NCBI GenBank assembly: GCA_963529665.1
Contig: CAUSAG010000009.1
Coordinates: 1 to 64,000, forward strand
DNA length: 64,000 nt
Direction of reading: 5' to 3'
Source: Kingella_B sp963529665
Lineage (GTDB): Bacteria > Pseudomonadota > Gammaproteobacteria > Burkholderiales > Neisseriaceae
The position numbers and the translations under genes are program-made. Below are positions 1 to 8,036 of the stretch, one piece after another; position 1 is the first letter of the stretch, and every line of letters begins with the position of its first letter. Under the pieces are notes generated by a model, which had not been told where the DNA came from, ran no database searches, and saw only the letters and a list, made by a program, of their open reading frames with translations.

Positions 1-65
1 GTTTTGCGATTCGCGAAGGTGGTCGCACAGTAGGTGCTGGCGTTGTGGCTAGCGTTATCGCTTAA
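1..65 (+). CDS. tuf: Elongation factor Tu, C-terminal end (partial)
   Basis: The window opens inside this gene. The last 20 residues, ending GGRTVGAGVVASVIA, are the characteristic end of EF-Tu, the GTPase that brings aminoacyl-tRNA to the ribosome. The reading frame starts at base 3, with bases 1-2 belonging to a split arginine codon, and ends at a TAA. tRNA-Trp and secE follow, which is the common bacterial and neisserial order, so the assignment is firm although only the tail is visible. Confidence 0.93.
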   Translation, partial: FAIREGGRTVGAGVVASVIA

Positions 66-79
66 TTGAAAGGTTTAAT

Positions 80-155
80 AGGCCAATAGCTCAATTGGTA
101 GAGTATCGGTCTCCAAAACCGAGGGTTGTAGGTTCGAGACCTACTTGGCCTGCCA
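80..155 (+). tRNA. trnW: tRNA-Trp (anticodon CCA)
   Basis: The 76-base cloverleaf has a 7 bp acceptor stem (80-86 with 145-151), discriminator G and an encoded CCA end (153-155). The anticodon stem TCGGT/ACCGA encloses the loop CTCCAAA, with anticodon CCA at 113-115. The T-arm contains GGTTCGAGACC. It lies between tuf and secE, a conserved arrangement. Confidence 0.97.
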
Positions 156-161
156 TAATAG

Positions 162-197
162 AAAACTAACCGGTCTAGAATCGGTTAGTTTTTTTCT
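162..197 (+). terminator. Rho-independent terminator after tRNA-Trp
   Basis: AACTAACCG (164-172) pairs with CGGTTAGTT (182-190), and flanking A/T bases extend the stem. A T-rich tract reaches about 197. It separates the tuf/tRNA unit from secE, so secE-nusG probably has its own promoter or relies on read-through. Confidence 0.75.
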
Positions 198-220
198 TAT
201 CTGTTTATTTTGGGTGAAAA

Positions 221-442
221 ATGAATAAAAGTACTCACCAGAAGAATCAATCCGGATTTAATCTGTTTCGCTATATTAAAGATTCTGTTGCAGAGATAAA
301 AAAAGTAGTATGGCCTAGCCGCAACGATACGGTGCGAATGACAATGTTTGTAATTGCGTTCACGTGTGTTTTTACTATCTTTATCTATGGTGTAGATACC
401 CTTATTGGGATAGTGTTTAATTATATTTTGGTGAAGGGTTAG
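221..442 (+). CDS. secE: Preprotein translocase subunit SecE
   Basis: SecE is the small clamp subunit of the SecYEG channel in the inner membrane. This 73-residue form has the conserved amphipathic stretch EIKKVVWPSRNDTVRMT (about residues 25-41), followed by one transmembrane helix (about 42-66). It is the short single-helix type, unlike the three-helix protein of E. coli. nusG begins 2 bases after its stop, the usual secE-nusG pair. Seen directly: motif, helix and gene order. Function follows from the family. Confidence 0.95.
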   Translation: MNKSTHQKNQSGFNLFRYIKDSVAEIKKVVWPSRNDTVRMTMFVIAFTCVFTIFIYGVDTLIGIVFNYILVKG

Positions 443-444
443 TC

Positions 445-984
445 ATGTCAAAGCAATGGTATGTAGTGCAAGCTTATTCTGGTTTTGAAAAAAATGTGCA
501 AAAAGCATTAAAAGAAAGAATAGTGCGTGAGGAGATGGAAGACTATTTTGGAGAAATTTTAGTTCCAGTTGAAGAAGTTGTTGATATTAAAAATGGGCGC
601 AAGATAGTATCTGAAAGAAAATTTTTCCCTGGGTATGTGTTGGTTGAAATGGAAATGGCTGATGCATCATGGCATCTTGTAAAAAGTACACCTAGGGTGA
701 ATGGATTTATTGGTGGAACAGCAAATTGTCCTTTGCCTATTTCTCAACGGGAAGTTAATACCATTATGGAGCAGTTCGGTGGGGTGCAAGGGGATAAGAG
801 ACCAAAACCTAAGACTGAATTTGAAGTTGGGCAGAAAGTTAGAATCAATGATGGTCCTTTTGCCGATTTTACAGGGGATGTAAGTGCAGTTGATTACGAA
901 CGTAGTAAACTGCGCGTTTCTGTTTTGGTTTTTGGGCGGGAGACGCCTGTTGAGTTAGATTTTGGGCAGGTGGAAAAAGTGTAA
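445..984 (+). CDS. nusG: Transcription termination/antitermination protein NusG
   Basis: NusG binds RNA polymerase, suppresses pausing, and links it to Rho or the ribosome. At 179 residues it is of normal length. It has the N-terminal NGN domain (KQWYVVQAYSGFEKNV, and FFPGYVLVEMEM near residues 60-70) and a C-terminal KOW domain from about residue 125 (FEVGQKVRINDGPFADFTG). It follows secE by 2 bases. The 116 bp behind it hold a promoter for the ribosomal protein genes. Nothing unusual is seen. Confidence 0.97.
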   Translation: MSKQWYVVQAYSGFEKNVQKALKERIVREEMEDYFGEILVPVEEVVDIKNGRKIVSERKFFPGYVLVEMEMADASWHLVKSTPRVNGFIGGTANCPLPISQREVNTIMEQFGGVQGDKRPKPKTEFEVGQKVRINDGPFADFTGDVSAVDYERSKLRVSVLVFGRETPVELDFGQVEKV

Positions 985-1010
985 GAAATATTGCATGTTG
1001 CAATAAAATG

Positions 1011-1039
1011 TTGCGTAAAATTAAATTGTTGTTTAAAAT
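1011..1039 (+). promoter_or_regulatory. Candidate sigma70 promoter for rplK-rplA
   Basis: TTGCGT (1011-1016) and TAAAAT (1034-1039) are separated by 17 bases, a good housekeeping promoter match, about 60 bases before the rplK start. In many bacteria the L11 operon has a promoter in this gap. The call rests on sequence only. Confidence 0.55.
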
Positions 1040-1100
1040 GCCTGATTCGTTTTGGGGAGCAGATTTTCTGCGTTATACCCGTTTTTTGGAGTAAATTTAA

Positions 1101-1535
1101 ATGGCTAAAAAAGTAGTCGGCTATATCAAACTGCAAATTCCTGCAGGTAAAGCCAATCCTTCTCCACCAGTTGGTCCTGCGTTGGGTCAGCGTGGTTTGA
1201 ATATTATGGAATTTTGTAAGGCGTTTAACGCAGCAACACAAGGCATGGAGCCTGGCTTGCCTACGCCTGTTGTAATTACTGCGTATGCGGATAAATCGTT
1301 TACGTTTGTGATGAAAACGCCGCCTGCGTCTATTTTGTTGAAAAAAGCGGCAGGTTTGCAAAAAGGTAGTTCTAATCCTTTGACAAATAAAGTTGGTACA
1401 GTAACACGTGCGCAATTAGAAGAAATTGCGAAAACCAAGCACCCTGATTTGACTGCTGCTGATTTGGATGCGGCGGTGCGTACAATCGCAGGTTCTGCGC
1501 GCTCAATGGGTTTGAACACAGAAGGAGTGGTGTAA
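1101..1535 (+). CDS. rplK: 50S ribosomal protein L11
   Basis: L11 binds the GTPase-associated region of 23S rRNA and is needed for stringent-factor activation. The protein is 144 residues, the usual length. It begins with AKKVVGYIKLQIPAGKANPSPPVGPALGQ, split here only by reading, and ends SARSMGL..EGVV. Its TAA stop shares the A of the rplA ATG (TAATG), so the two genes are translationally coupled, as is typical for the pair. No anomaly is seen. Confidence 0.98.
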   Translation: MAKKVVGYIKLQIPAGKANPSPPVGPALGQRGLNIMEFCKAFNAATQGMEPGLPTPVVITAYADKSFTFVMKTPPASILLKKAAGLQKGSSNPLTNKVGTVTRAQLEEIAKTKHPDLTAADLDAAVRTIAGSARSMGLNTEGVV

Positions 1536-2230
1536 TGGCTAAAATTTCTAAACGTTTAAAAGCTATTCGTGCCACAGTAGAAATTAATAAACTTTATGCG
1601 ATTGATGAGGCAATTGCTTTGGTGAAAAAAGCAGCAACTGCTAAATTTGACGAATCCATTGATGTTTCATTTAACTTGGGTGTTGATCCACGTAAATCTG
1701 ATCAAGTTATTCGTGGTTCAGTGGTGTTGCCTAAGGGAACAGGTAAAACTACACGTGTAGCTGTATTTACTCAAGGTGCGAATGCTGATGCAGCAAAAGC
1801 AGCTGGTGCGGATATTGTTGGTTTTGAAGATTTGGCAGAGGAAATCAAAAAAGGCAATATGGATTTTGATGTTGTGATTGCTTCACCTGATGCTATGCGT
1901 ATTGTAGGTCAATTGGGTACGATTTTGGGTCCTCGCGGTTTAATGCCAAATCCTAAAGTTGGTACGGTAACACCTAATGTGGCAGAGGCAGTTAAAAATG
2001 CTAAAGCAGGTCAAGTGCAGTATCGTACTGATAAAGCAGGTATTGTTCATGCGACAATCGGTCGTGCTTCATTTGGAGAATCAGATTTGAAAGAAAATTT
2101 TGATGCTCTGCTTGATGCTTTGGTGAAAGCTAAGCCTGCTGCTGCTAAAGGGCAATATCTGAAAAAAATTGCTGTATCTAGCACAATGGGTTTAGGTGTG
2201 CGTGTAGATACGTCAAGTGTTAATAATTAA
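1535..2230 (+). CDS. rplA: 50S ribosomal protein L1
   Basis: L1 forms the mobile stalk at the ribosomal E site and in many bacteria represses its own mRNA. It is 231 residues, normal length. It starts MAKISKRLKAIR and contains the family core GPRGLMPNPKVGTVT near residues 130-145. The start overlaps the rplK stop by one base. A leader region for rplJ follows. There is no lesion or odd composition. Confidence 0.98.
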   Translation: MAKISKRLKAIRATVEINKLYAIDEAIALVKKAATAKFDESIDVSFNLGVDPRKSDQVIRGSVVLPKGTGKTTRVAVFTQGANADAAKAAGADIVGFEDLAEEIKKGNMDFDVVIASPDAMRIVGQLGTILGPRGLMPNPKVGTVTPNVAEAVKNAKAGQVQYRTDKAGIVHATIGRASFGESDLKENFDALLDALVKAKPAAAKGQYLKKIAVSSTMGLGVRVDTSSVNN

Positions 2231-2267
2231 GAAATTTTGGGCTGTTTGAATTTTCGGGCAGCCTGAA

Positions 2268-2405
2268 ACTGGGCTACTTAAATAAAATTAAGTAGAAGTC
2301 CAAGACCGTAGGGAACGCAAGTTTTAATCGTTAGAAACCCTACGCAGACGGTAGTCCTGAAACAAGGTGGTGCGTAAGCGTATTGCTTACAAAGTGTCTT
2401 TAATA
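2268..2405 (+). ncRNA. L10-type ribosomal protein leader (rplJL autoregulation)
   Basis: The 240 bp gap before rplJ holds nested helices. CTACTT/AAGTAG lies around 2272-2294. CCGTAGGG (about 2307-2314) pairs with CCCTACG (2337-2343), enclosed by ACCGT/ACGGT. The order resembles the L10 leader, where the L10(L12)4 complex binds to control translation of rplJ and rplL. A DUS lies at its 5' edge (about 2260). Boundaries are approximate, and a covariance-model search would settle them. Confidence 0.6.
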
Positions 2406-2470
2406 TCAGGTTGCCGCGCTGGTAGATAATTTGATTAAATTATCTGAATTTAAACAGTGGGAGGTAGACC

Positions 2471-2968
2471 TTGAGTCTCAATATTGAAACCAAGAAAGCA
2501 GCCGTAGAAGAGATTGCAGCAAGTATTGCGAATGCTCAAACTATGGTGGTTGCTGAATATCGCGGTATCAGTGTTGCCAGCATGACCGAACTGCGTGCAA
2601 ATGCGCGTAAAGAAGGCGTTTACTTGCGCGTTCTGAAAAACACATTGGCTCGTCGTGCGGTTGAAGGAACTTCTTTTGCAGCTTTGGCTGATCACATGGT
2701 TGGTCCATTGGTTTACGCAGCATCGGAAGATGCGGTAGCTGCTGCAAAAGTGCTGCATCAATTCGCGAAAAAAGATGACAAAATCATCATTAAAGCAGGT
2801 TCTTATAACGGCGATGTGCTCAATACAGCACAAGTGGGTGAATTAGCATCTATCCCAAGTCGTGAAGAATTGTTGTCCAAATTGTTGTTTGTTATGCAAG
2901 CACCTGTTTCAGGCTTTGCACGCGGTTTGGCAGCTTTGGCAGAGAAAAAAGAGAACGAAGCCGCGTAA
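2471..2968 (+). CDS. rplJ: 50S ribosomal protein L10
   Basis: L10 anchors the L7/L12 dimers to the ribosome. It is 165 residues. I chose the TTG at 2471 because GGGAGG lies 7-12 bases upstream and the protein then begins SLNIETKKAAVEEI, as in neisserial L10; no in-frame ATG lies nearby. The core EYRGISVASMTELR..LRVLKNTLARRA is typical. The rare start codon fits a gene whose translation is controlled by its leader. rplL follows after 71 bp. Confidence 0.96.
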   Translation: MSLNIETKKAAVEEIAASIANAQTMVVAEYRGISVASMTELRANARKEGVYLRVLKNTLARRAVEGTSFAALADHMVGPLVYAASEDAVAAAKVLHQFAKKDDKIIIKAGSYNGDVLNTAQVGELASIPSREELLSKLLFVMQAPVSGFARGLAALAEKKENEAA

Positions 2969-3039
2969 TTGCGTTTTTGTGAACTTGGATTTTGTTTTTA
3001 AATTTTAATTTTTACTCAATATTTTAGGAGTTTAATAGC

Positions 3040-3411
3040 ATGGCTATTACAAAAGAAGACATTTTGGAAGCGGTAAGCAACCTAACTGTAATGGAATTGA
3101 ACGAGCTGGTTAAGGCTTTTGAAGAAAAATTTGGCGTATCTGCTGCGGCTGTTGCTGTTGCAGCCAGCCCTAGTGGTGGCGCTGCTGCTGCCGAAGCTAA
3201 AACTGAATTTGATGTGGTTTTGGCATCTGCTGGCGACCAAAAAGTTGGTGTGATTAAAGTGGTTCGTGCAGTCACCGGCTTGGGCTTAAAAGAAGCCAAA
3301 GACTTGGTTGATGGTGCGCCTAAAACACTTAAAGAAGGTGTTTCACAAGCCGAAGCTGATGACATCAAAAAACAATTGGAAGAAGCTGGCGCGAAAGTGG
3401 AAATCAAATAA
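3040..3411 (+). CDS. rplL: 50S ribosomal protein L7/L12
   Basis: L7/L12 forms the flexible stalk that recruits translation factors. It is 123 residues. The N-terminal dimerisation domain (about 1-35) is followed by an Ala-rich hinge (about 36-52) and the C-terminal domain with GLGLKEAKDLVDGAPK. AGGAG lies 9-13 bases upstream. It ends the rplJ-rplL pair, and a hairpin follows before rpoB. Confidence 0.98.
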   Translation: MAITKEDILEAVSNLTVMELNELVKAFEEKFGVSAAAVAVAASPSGGAAAAEAKTEFDVVLASAGDQKVGVIKVVRAVTGLGLKEAKDLVDGAPKTLKEGVSQAEADDIKKQLEEAGAKVEIK

Positions 3412-3433
3412 GATTTTGCCAATTAGCGCAATG

Positions 3434-3466
3434 GGCTGGCAGTTTTACTGCCAGCCTTGTTGTGCT
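3434..3466 (+). terminator. rplL-rpoB attenuator hairpin
   Basis: GGCTGGCAG (3434-3442) and CTGCCAGCC (3448-3456) form a perfect 9 bp stem with a 5-base loop, followed by a moderately T-rich stretch (TTGTTGTGCTTT). In many bacteria a partial terminator between rplL and rpoB lowers polymerase-subunit expression relative to ribosomal proteins. The tract is not a clean T-run, so partial termination is inferred. Two DUS copies lie further on in the 267 bp gap. Confidence 0.6.
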
Positions 3467-3678
3467 TTGAAGCTGTCTTTTATGCAAATTTACCAAAATT
3501 TACTTTTATTTTGTAAATATGGGTAAATTTTTGGTAAATGTGTATTTGGGCTGTTTAAGGCAGCCTGAAAAGATAGTTATTCATTTTGTTTTGATAGGTT
3601 TGAATATTTGGGCTCTTCTGTTTTCAGGCAGCCTGAAATTTGTTTTCGTTATTGTTGCCCATTTGGAGTACTTAAATC

Positions 3679-6600
3679 ATGAGTTACACCTTTACCGAGA
3701 AAAAGCGCATCCGTAAAAGTTTTGCCAAGCGTGAAACTGTGTTGGATGTGCCGTATCTGCTGACGACTCAGCTGGAATCATATAGCAAGTTTTTGCAGCA
3801 AGAGCGCGAGCCTCAAAAACGCAAGGATGAGGGCTTGCAAGCCGCGTTTAGTTCTATTTTTCCAATTGTGAGCAACAATGGTTATGCAGAATTGCAATTT
3901 GATCAATATGTGTTAGGCGAGCCCGAATTTGATATTGCTGAATGTCAATTGCGCGGTATCACCTATGCGGCGCCATTGCGAGCTAAAATCAAGCTGGCAA
4001 TTTTTAACAAAGAAGGCTCAAATAAACCAGAAGAGCGTGAGCTGAAAGAAATTCGTGCTAATGATGTGTATATGGGTGAAATTCCTTTGATGACGCCCAG
4101 CGGTTCGTTTGTGATTAACGGGACTGAACGCGTGATTGTGTCACAATTGCATCGTTCACCAGGAGTATTCTTTGAGCACGATCGCGGTAAAACCCATGCG
4201 TCGGGCAAATTGTTGTTTTCTGCGCGAATCATTCCCTATCGCGGTTCGTGGTTAGATTTTGAGTTTGACCCCAAAGATTTGTTGTATTTCCGTATTGACC
4301 GTCGTCGCAAAATGCCTGTTACCATTTTGTTGCGCGCTTTGGGCTATAACAACGAACAAATCTTGGCAACGTTTTTTGATTTGGAAACTTATTATTTGTC
4401 CAGTGCAGGCGTGCAAACGGCACTTGTGCCTGAGCGTTTACGTGGTGAAACGGCTAAATTTGATATTACCGATAACGAGGGCAATGTATTGGTTGCGGCA
4501 GGTAAGCGCATCAATGCAAAAAACATTCGCGATATTCAGGCTGCTGGTCTTACACGCTTGAATATTGATGCCGAAAGCCTGATTGGCAAAATTATTGCGC
4601 GTGATGTGATCGTGCCAGACACAGGTGAAGTGCTGGCGGCGGCAAACGCGGAAATTACCGAAGAATTGCTGGCGCAATTTGATATTCAAGGCATTAAAGA
4701 AATCCAAACTTTGTTTGTGAGCGAAACTGAAGCGGGTGCGTATATTTCCGCTACTTTGAATGCAGATGAAACGACTGATCAGCAGGCGGCTAAAGTTGCT
4801 ATTTACCGCATGATGCGCCCTGGTGAACCGCCAACAGAGGAAGCAGTTGAGGCCTTGTTTAACCGTATGTTCTTCCAAGAAGAAACATATGATTTATCGC
4901 GCGTGGGCCGTATGAAATTCAGCACCCGCACCTATGAGCAAAAATTGCTGCCTGCGCAGGAAAACAATTGGTACGGCCGTTTGCTGAACCAAACCTTTGC
5001 GGGCGTGGGCGAAAAAGAAGCCAAACTGCATATTTTGAGCGTTGAAGACATTGTAGTAACCATCGCTACATTGGTGGAATTGCGCAATGGTCATGGCGAA
5101 GTGGACGATATTGACCATTTGGGCAACCGCCGTGTGCGTTCCGTTGGCGAATTGGTGGAAAACCAATTCCGCAGCGGTTTAGCGCGTGTGGAGCGTGCGG
5201 TAAAAGAGCGTTTGAACCAAGCCGAAAGCGAAGGCTTGATGCCAACCGATTTGATTAACGCGAAACCTGTTTCTGCTGCCATTAAAGAATTCTTTGGTTC
5301 TAGCCAATTGTCGCAGTTTATGGATCAGACCAATCCGCTGTCTGAAATTACCCATAAACGTCGTGTTTCAGCCTTGGGCCCAGGCGGTTTAACGCGTGAA
5401 CGTGCGGGCTTTGAAGTGCGCGACGTACACCCAACGCATTATGGTCGTGTATGCCCAATTGAAACGCCAGAGGGTCCAAACATTGGTTTGATTAACTCGC
5501 TGTCGGTTTACGCGCGCACTAATGAATACGGCTTCTTGGAAACGCCGTATCGCCGCGTGGTGGATGGCAAAGTAACCGATGAAATTGACTATTTGTCTGC
5601 CATTGAAGAAGGTCGCTATGTGATCGCGCAGGCGAATACCGATTTGGATAAACACGGTAAATTGCTCGGCGATTTGATTACTTGCCGCGAAAAAGGCGAA
5701 ACCATTTTGGCAACGCCCGACCGCGTGCAATATATGGACGTGGCAACGGGGCAAGTGGTATCCGTGGCGGCTTCGCTGATTCCGTTCTTGGAACACGATG
5801 ACGCGAACCGTGCTTTGATGGGTGCGAACATGCAACGTCAAGCCGTTCCTTGCTTGCGCGCTGAGAAACCGTTGGTGGGAACGGGCATTGAACGCTCGGT
5901 AGCCGTGGACAGCGCAACAGCGATTGTGGCGCGGCGCGGCGGCGTGGTGGAATATGTGGATGCCAACCGTGTTGTGGTGCGTGTGCACGATGACGAAGCA
6001 ACGGCCAAAGAAGGTGGTGTGGATATTTACAATTTGGTGAAATTCACGCGCTCTAACCAATCCACCAACATCAACCAACGCCCTGCCGTGAGCGCGGGTG
6101 ATGTGTTGCAACGTGGCGATTTGATTGCCGATGGCGCATCAACCGATTTGGGTGAATTGGCGTTGGGTCAAAACATGACCATCGCGTTTATGCCATGGAA
6201 TGGTTATAACTACGAAGACTCTATTTTGATCAGCGAAAAAGTGGCGGCGGACGATCGCTATACTTCTATTCACATTGAAGAGTTGAACGTAGTAGCACGC
6301 GATACCAAACTAGGCGCAGAAGACATCACTCGCGATATTCCGAATTTGTCTGAAAAAATGCAAAACCGTTTGGACGAGAGCGGCATCATCTACATTGGCG
6401 CGGAAGTGGAAGCGGGTGATGTGCTAGTGGGCAAAGTAACGCCCAAAGGCGAAACGCAACTCACGCCCGAAGAAAAATTGCTGCGTGCCATCTTTGGCGA
6501 AAAAGCATCTGATGTGAAAGATACTTCTCTGCGTATGCCAACGGGCATGAGTGGTACGGTGATTGACGTGCAAGTGTTTACGCGCGAAGGCATTCAACGC

Positions 6601-7875
6601 GATAAACGTGCCCAAGCCATTATTGATGCGGAATTAAAACGCTATCGCCAAGATTTGAATGACCAAATTCGTATTTTTGACAACGATACGTTTGACCGTA
6701 TTCAACGCATGATTGTGGGTCAAAAAGCGAACGGCGGTCCGAACAAACTAGGCAAAGGCAAGGAAATCACGCAAGAGTATTTGAATGGTCTAACCAGTCG
6801 CCATGATTGGTTTGATATTCGCATTGCCGATGAAGAAATCGCCAAACAGCTTGAATTGATGAAGTTGTCGTTGCAAGAAAAACGCAGCGAAGCCGAAGCC
6901 TTGTTTGAAGTGAAAAAGAAAAAAATGACGCAAGGCGATGAGTTGCCTGCTGGCGTGCAAAAAACGGTGAAAGTATTTATCGCCATCAAACGCCGCCTGC
7001 AAGCAGGCGACAAAATGGCGGGTCGCCACGGGAACAAAGGCGTGGTATCACGTATTCTGCCAGTGGAAGATATGCCTTATATGGCGGATGGTCGCACGGT
7101 GGACATCGTGTTGAACCCATTGGGCGTGCCTTCGCGTATGAATATCGGTCAGATTTTGGAAGTGCATTTGGGCTGGGCGGCAAAAGGCATCGGCCAGCGC
7201 ATTGACAAAATGCTGCAAGAGCATCGCAAGGTGAAAGAAATCCGTGCGTTCTTGAACAGGCTGTATAACGGCAGCGGCAAGCACGAAGATTTGGACAGCT
7301 TGAGCGACGAAGACATCTTTGTTTTGGCGGATAACCTGCGCCGTGGTGCAACTTTTGCTTCGCCTGTGTTTGACGGCGCGAAGGAAAAAGAAATCTACGA
7401 GATGCTGAATTTGGCGTATCCGAGCGATGATCCCGAAGTGCAAAAATTGGGCTTTAACGACACTAAAACGCAAATCACGCTGTATGACGGGCGTTCAGGC
7501 GAGCCGTTTGACCGCAAAGTAACCGTGGGCGTGATGCACTATCTGAAACTGCACCACTTGGTGGATGAAAAAATGCACGCGCGTTCAACGGGTCCATACA
7601 GCTTGGTAACGCAACAACCGTTGGGCGGTAAAGCGCAGTTTGGTGGTCAGCGTTTCGGTGAGATGGAGGTGTGGGCGCTGGAAGCATACGGCGCGGCATA
7701 CACGCTGCAAGAGATGCTCACGGTGAAATCCGATGACGTTACGGGGCGCACCAAAATGTATGAAAACATCGTTAAAGGCGAACACAAAATTGATGCGGGC
7801 ATGCCCGAGTCGTTTAATGTGATTGTGAAAGAAATCCGTTCGCTGGGCTTGGATATTGATTTGGAAAATAATTGA
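3679..7875 (+). CDS. rpoB: DNA-directed RNA polymerase subunit beta
   Basis: This is the beta subunit of RNA polymerase. At 1398 residues it is close to neisserial length. It starts MSYTFTEKKRIRKSF, with GGAG 12 bases upstream. The rifampicin region lies near residues 538-575 (SSQLSQFMDQTNPLSE, THKRRVSALGPGG). The residues usually changed in resistant strains look wild type. The C-terminal part has GDKMAGRHGNKGVVS and the conserved GGQRFGEMEVWALEAYGAA. rpoC follows after 161 bp filled with DUS. The gene is complete. Confidence 0.98.
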   Translation: MSYTFTEKKRIRKSFAKRETVLDVPYLLTTQLESYSKFLQQEREPQKRKDEGLQAAFSSIFPIVSNNGYAELQFDQYVLGEPEFDIAECQLRGITYAAPLRAKIKLAIFNKEGSNKPEERELKEIRANDVYMGEIPLMTPSGSFVINGTERVIVSQLHRSPGVFFEHDRGKTHASGKLLFSARIIPYRGSWLDFEFDPKDLLYFRIDRRRKMPVTILLRALGYNNEQILATFFDLETYYLSSAGVQTALVPERLRGETAKFDITDNEGNVLVAAGKRINAKNIRDIQAAGLTRLNIDAESLIGKIIARDVIVPDTGEVLAAANAEITEELLAQFDIQGIKEIQTLFVSETEAGAYISATLNADETTDQQAAKVAIYRMMRPGEPPTEEAVEALFNRMFFQEETYDLSRVGRMKFSTRTYEQKLLPAQENNWYGRLLNQTFAGVGEKEAKLHILSVEDIVVTIATLVELRNGHGEVDDIDHLGNRRVRSVGELVENQFRSGLARVERAVKERLNQAESEGLMPTDLINAKPVSAAIKEFFGSSQLSQFMDQTNPLSEITHKRRVSALGPGGLTRERAGFEVRDVHPTHYGRVCPIETPEGPNIGLINSLSVYARTNEYGFLETPYRRVVDGKVTDEIDYLSAIEEGRYVIAQANTDLDKHGKLLGDLITCREKGETILATPDRVQYMDVATGQVVSVAASLIPFLEHDDANRALMGANMQRQAVPCLRAEKPLVGTGIERSVAVDSATAIVARRGGVVEYVDANRVVVRVHDDEATAKEGGVDIYNLVKFTRSNQSTNINQRPAVSAGDVLQRGDLIADGASTDLGELALGQNMTIAFMPWNGYNYEDSILISEKVAADDRYTSIHIEELNVVARDTKLGAEDITRDIPNLSEKMQNRLDESGIIYIGAEVEAGDVLVGKVTPKGETQLTPEEKLLRAIFGEKASDVKDTSLRMPTGMSGTVIDVQVFTREGIQRDKRAQAIIDAELKRYRQDLNDQIRIFDNDTFDRIQRMIVGQKANGGPNKLGKGKEITQEYLNGLTSRHDWFDIRIADEEIAKQLELMKLSLQEKRSEAEALFEVKKKKMTQGDELPAGVQKTVKVFIAIKRRLQAGDKMAGRHGNKGVVSRILPVEDMPYMADGRTVDIVLNPLGVPSRMNIGQILEVHLGWAAKGIGQRIDKMLQEHRKVKEIRAFLNRLYNGSGKHEDLDSLSDEDIFVLADNLRRGATFASPVFDGAKEKEIYEMLNLAYPSDDPEVQKLGFNDTKTQITLYDGRSGEPFDRKVTVGVMHYLKLHHLVDEKMHARSTGPYSLVTQQPLGGKAQFGGQRFGEMEVWALEAYGAAYTLQEMLTVKSDDVTGRTKMYENIVKGEHKIDAGMPESFNVIVKEIRSLGLDIDLENN

Positions 7876-8036
7876 TGCCAAGAGAGGCAGCCTGAAAAGC
7901 TGAAAAACTGTTTCAGGCTGCATCTAAACCCTAGCGATGCTGAGGCAGCCTGAAAATAGAAATATGCCGTAAAGCAGATTTCAGGCAGCCTGAAAGCGCC
8001 CCCATTGCAAAAATCGCCCAATTATTAGGAGCAAAA
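7876..8036. repeat. DUS cluster between rpoB and rpoC
   Basis: The gap contains AGGCAGCCTGAA at about 7885, its inverted copy ending GCAT at about 7921, another at 7943-7954, and a palindromic site TTCAGGCAGCCTGAA at 7980-7994. The first two could pair as a hairpin but have no T-run, so I do not call a terminator inside this operon. The rpoC ribosome-binding site TAGGAG lies at the end of the gap. Confidence 0.8.

Noticed and set aside
7885..7921. DUS hairpin between rpoB and rpoC as a terminator
   Set aside because: No T-run follows and the right arm is imperfect. A full terminator in the middle of rpoBC would be unexpected.
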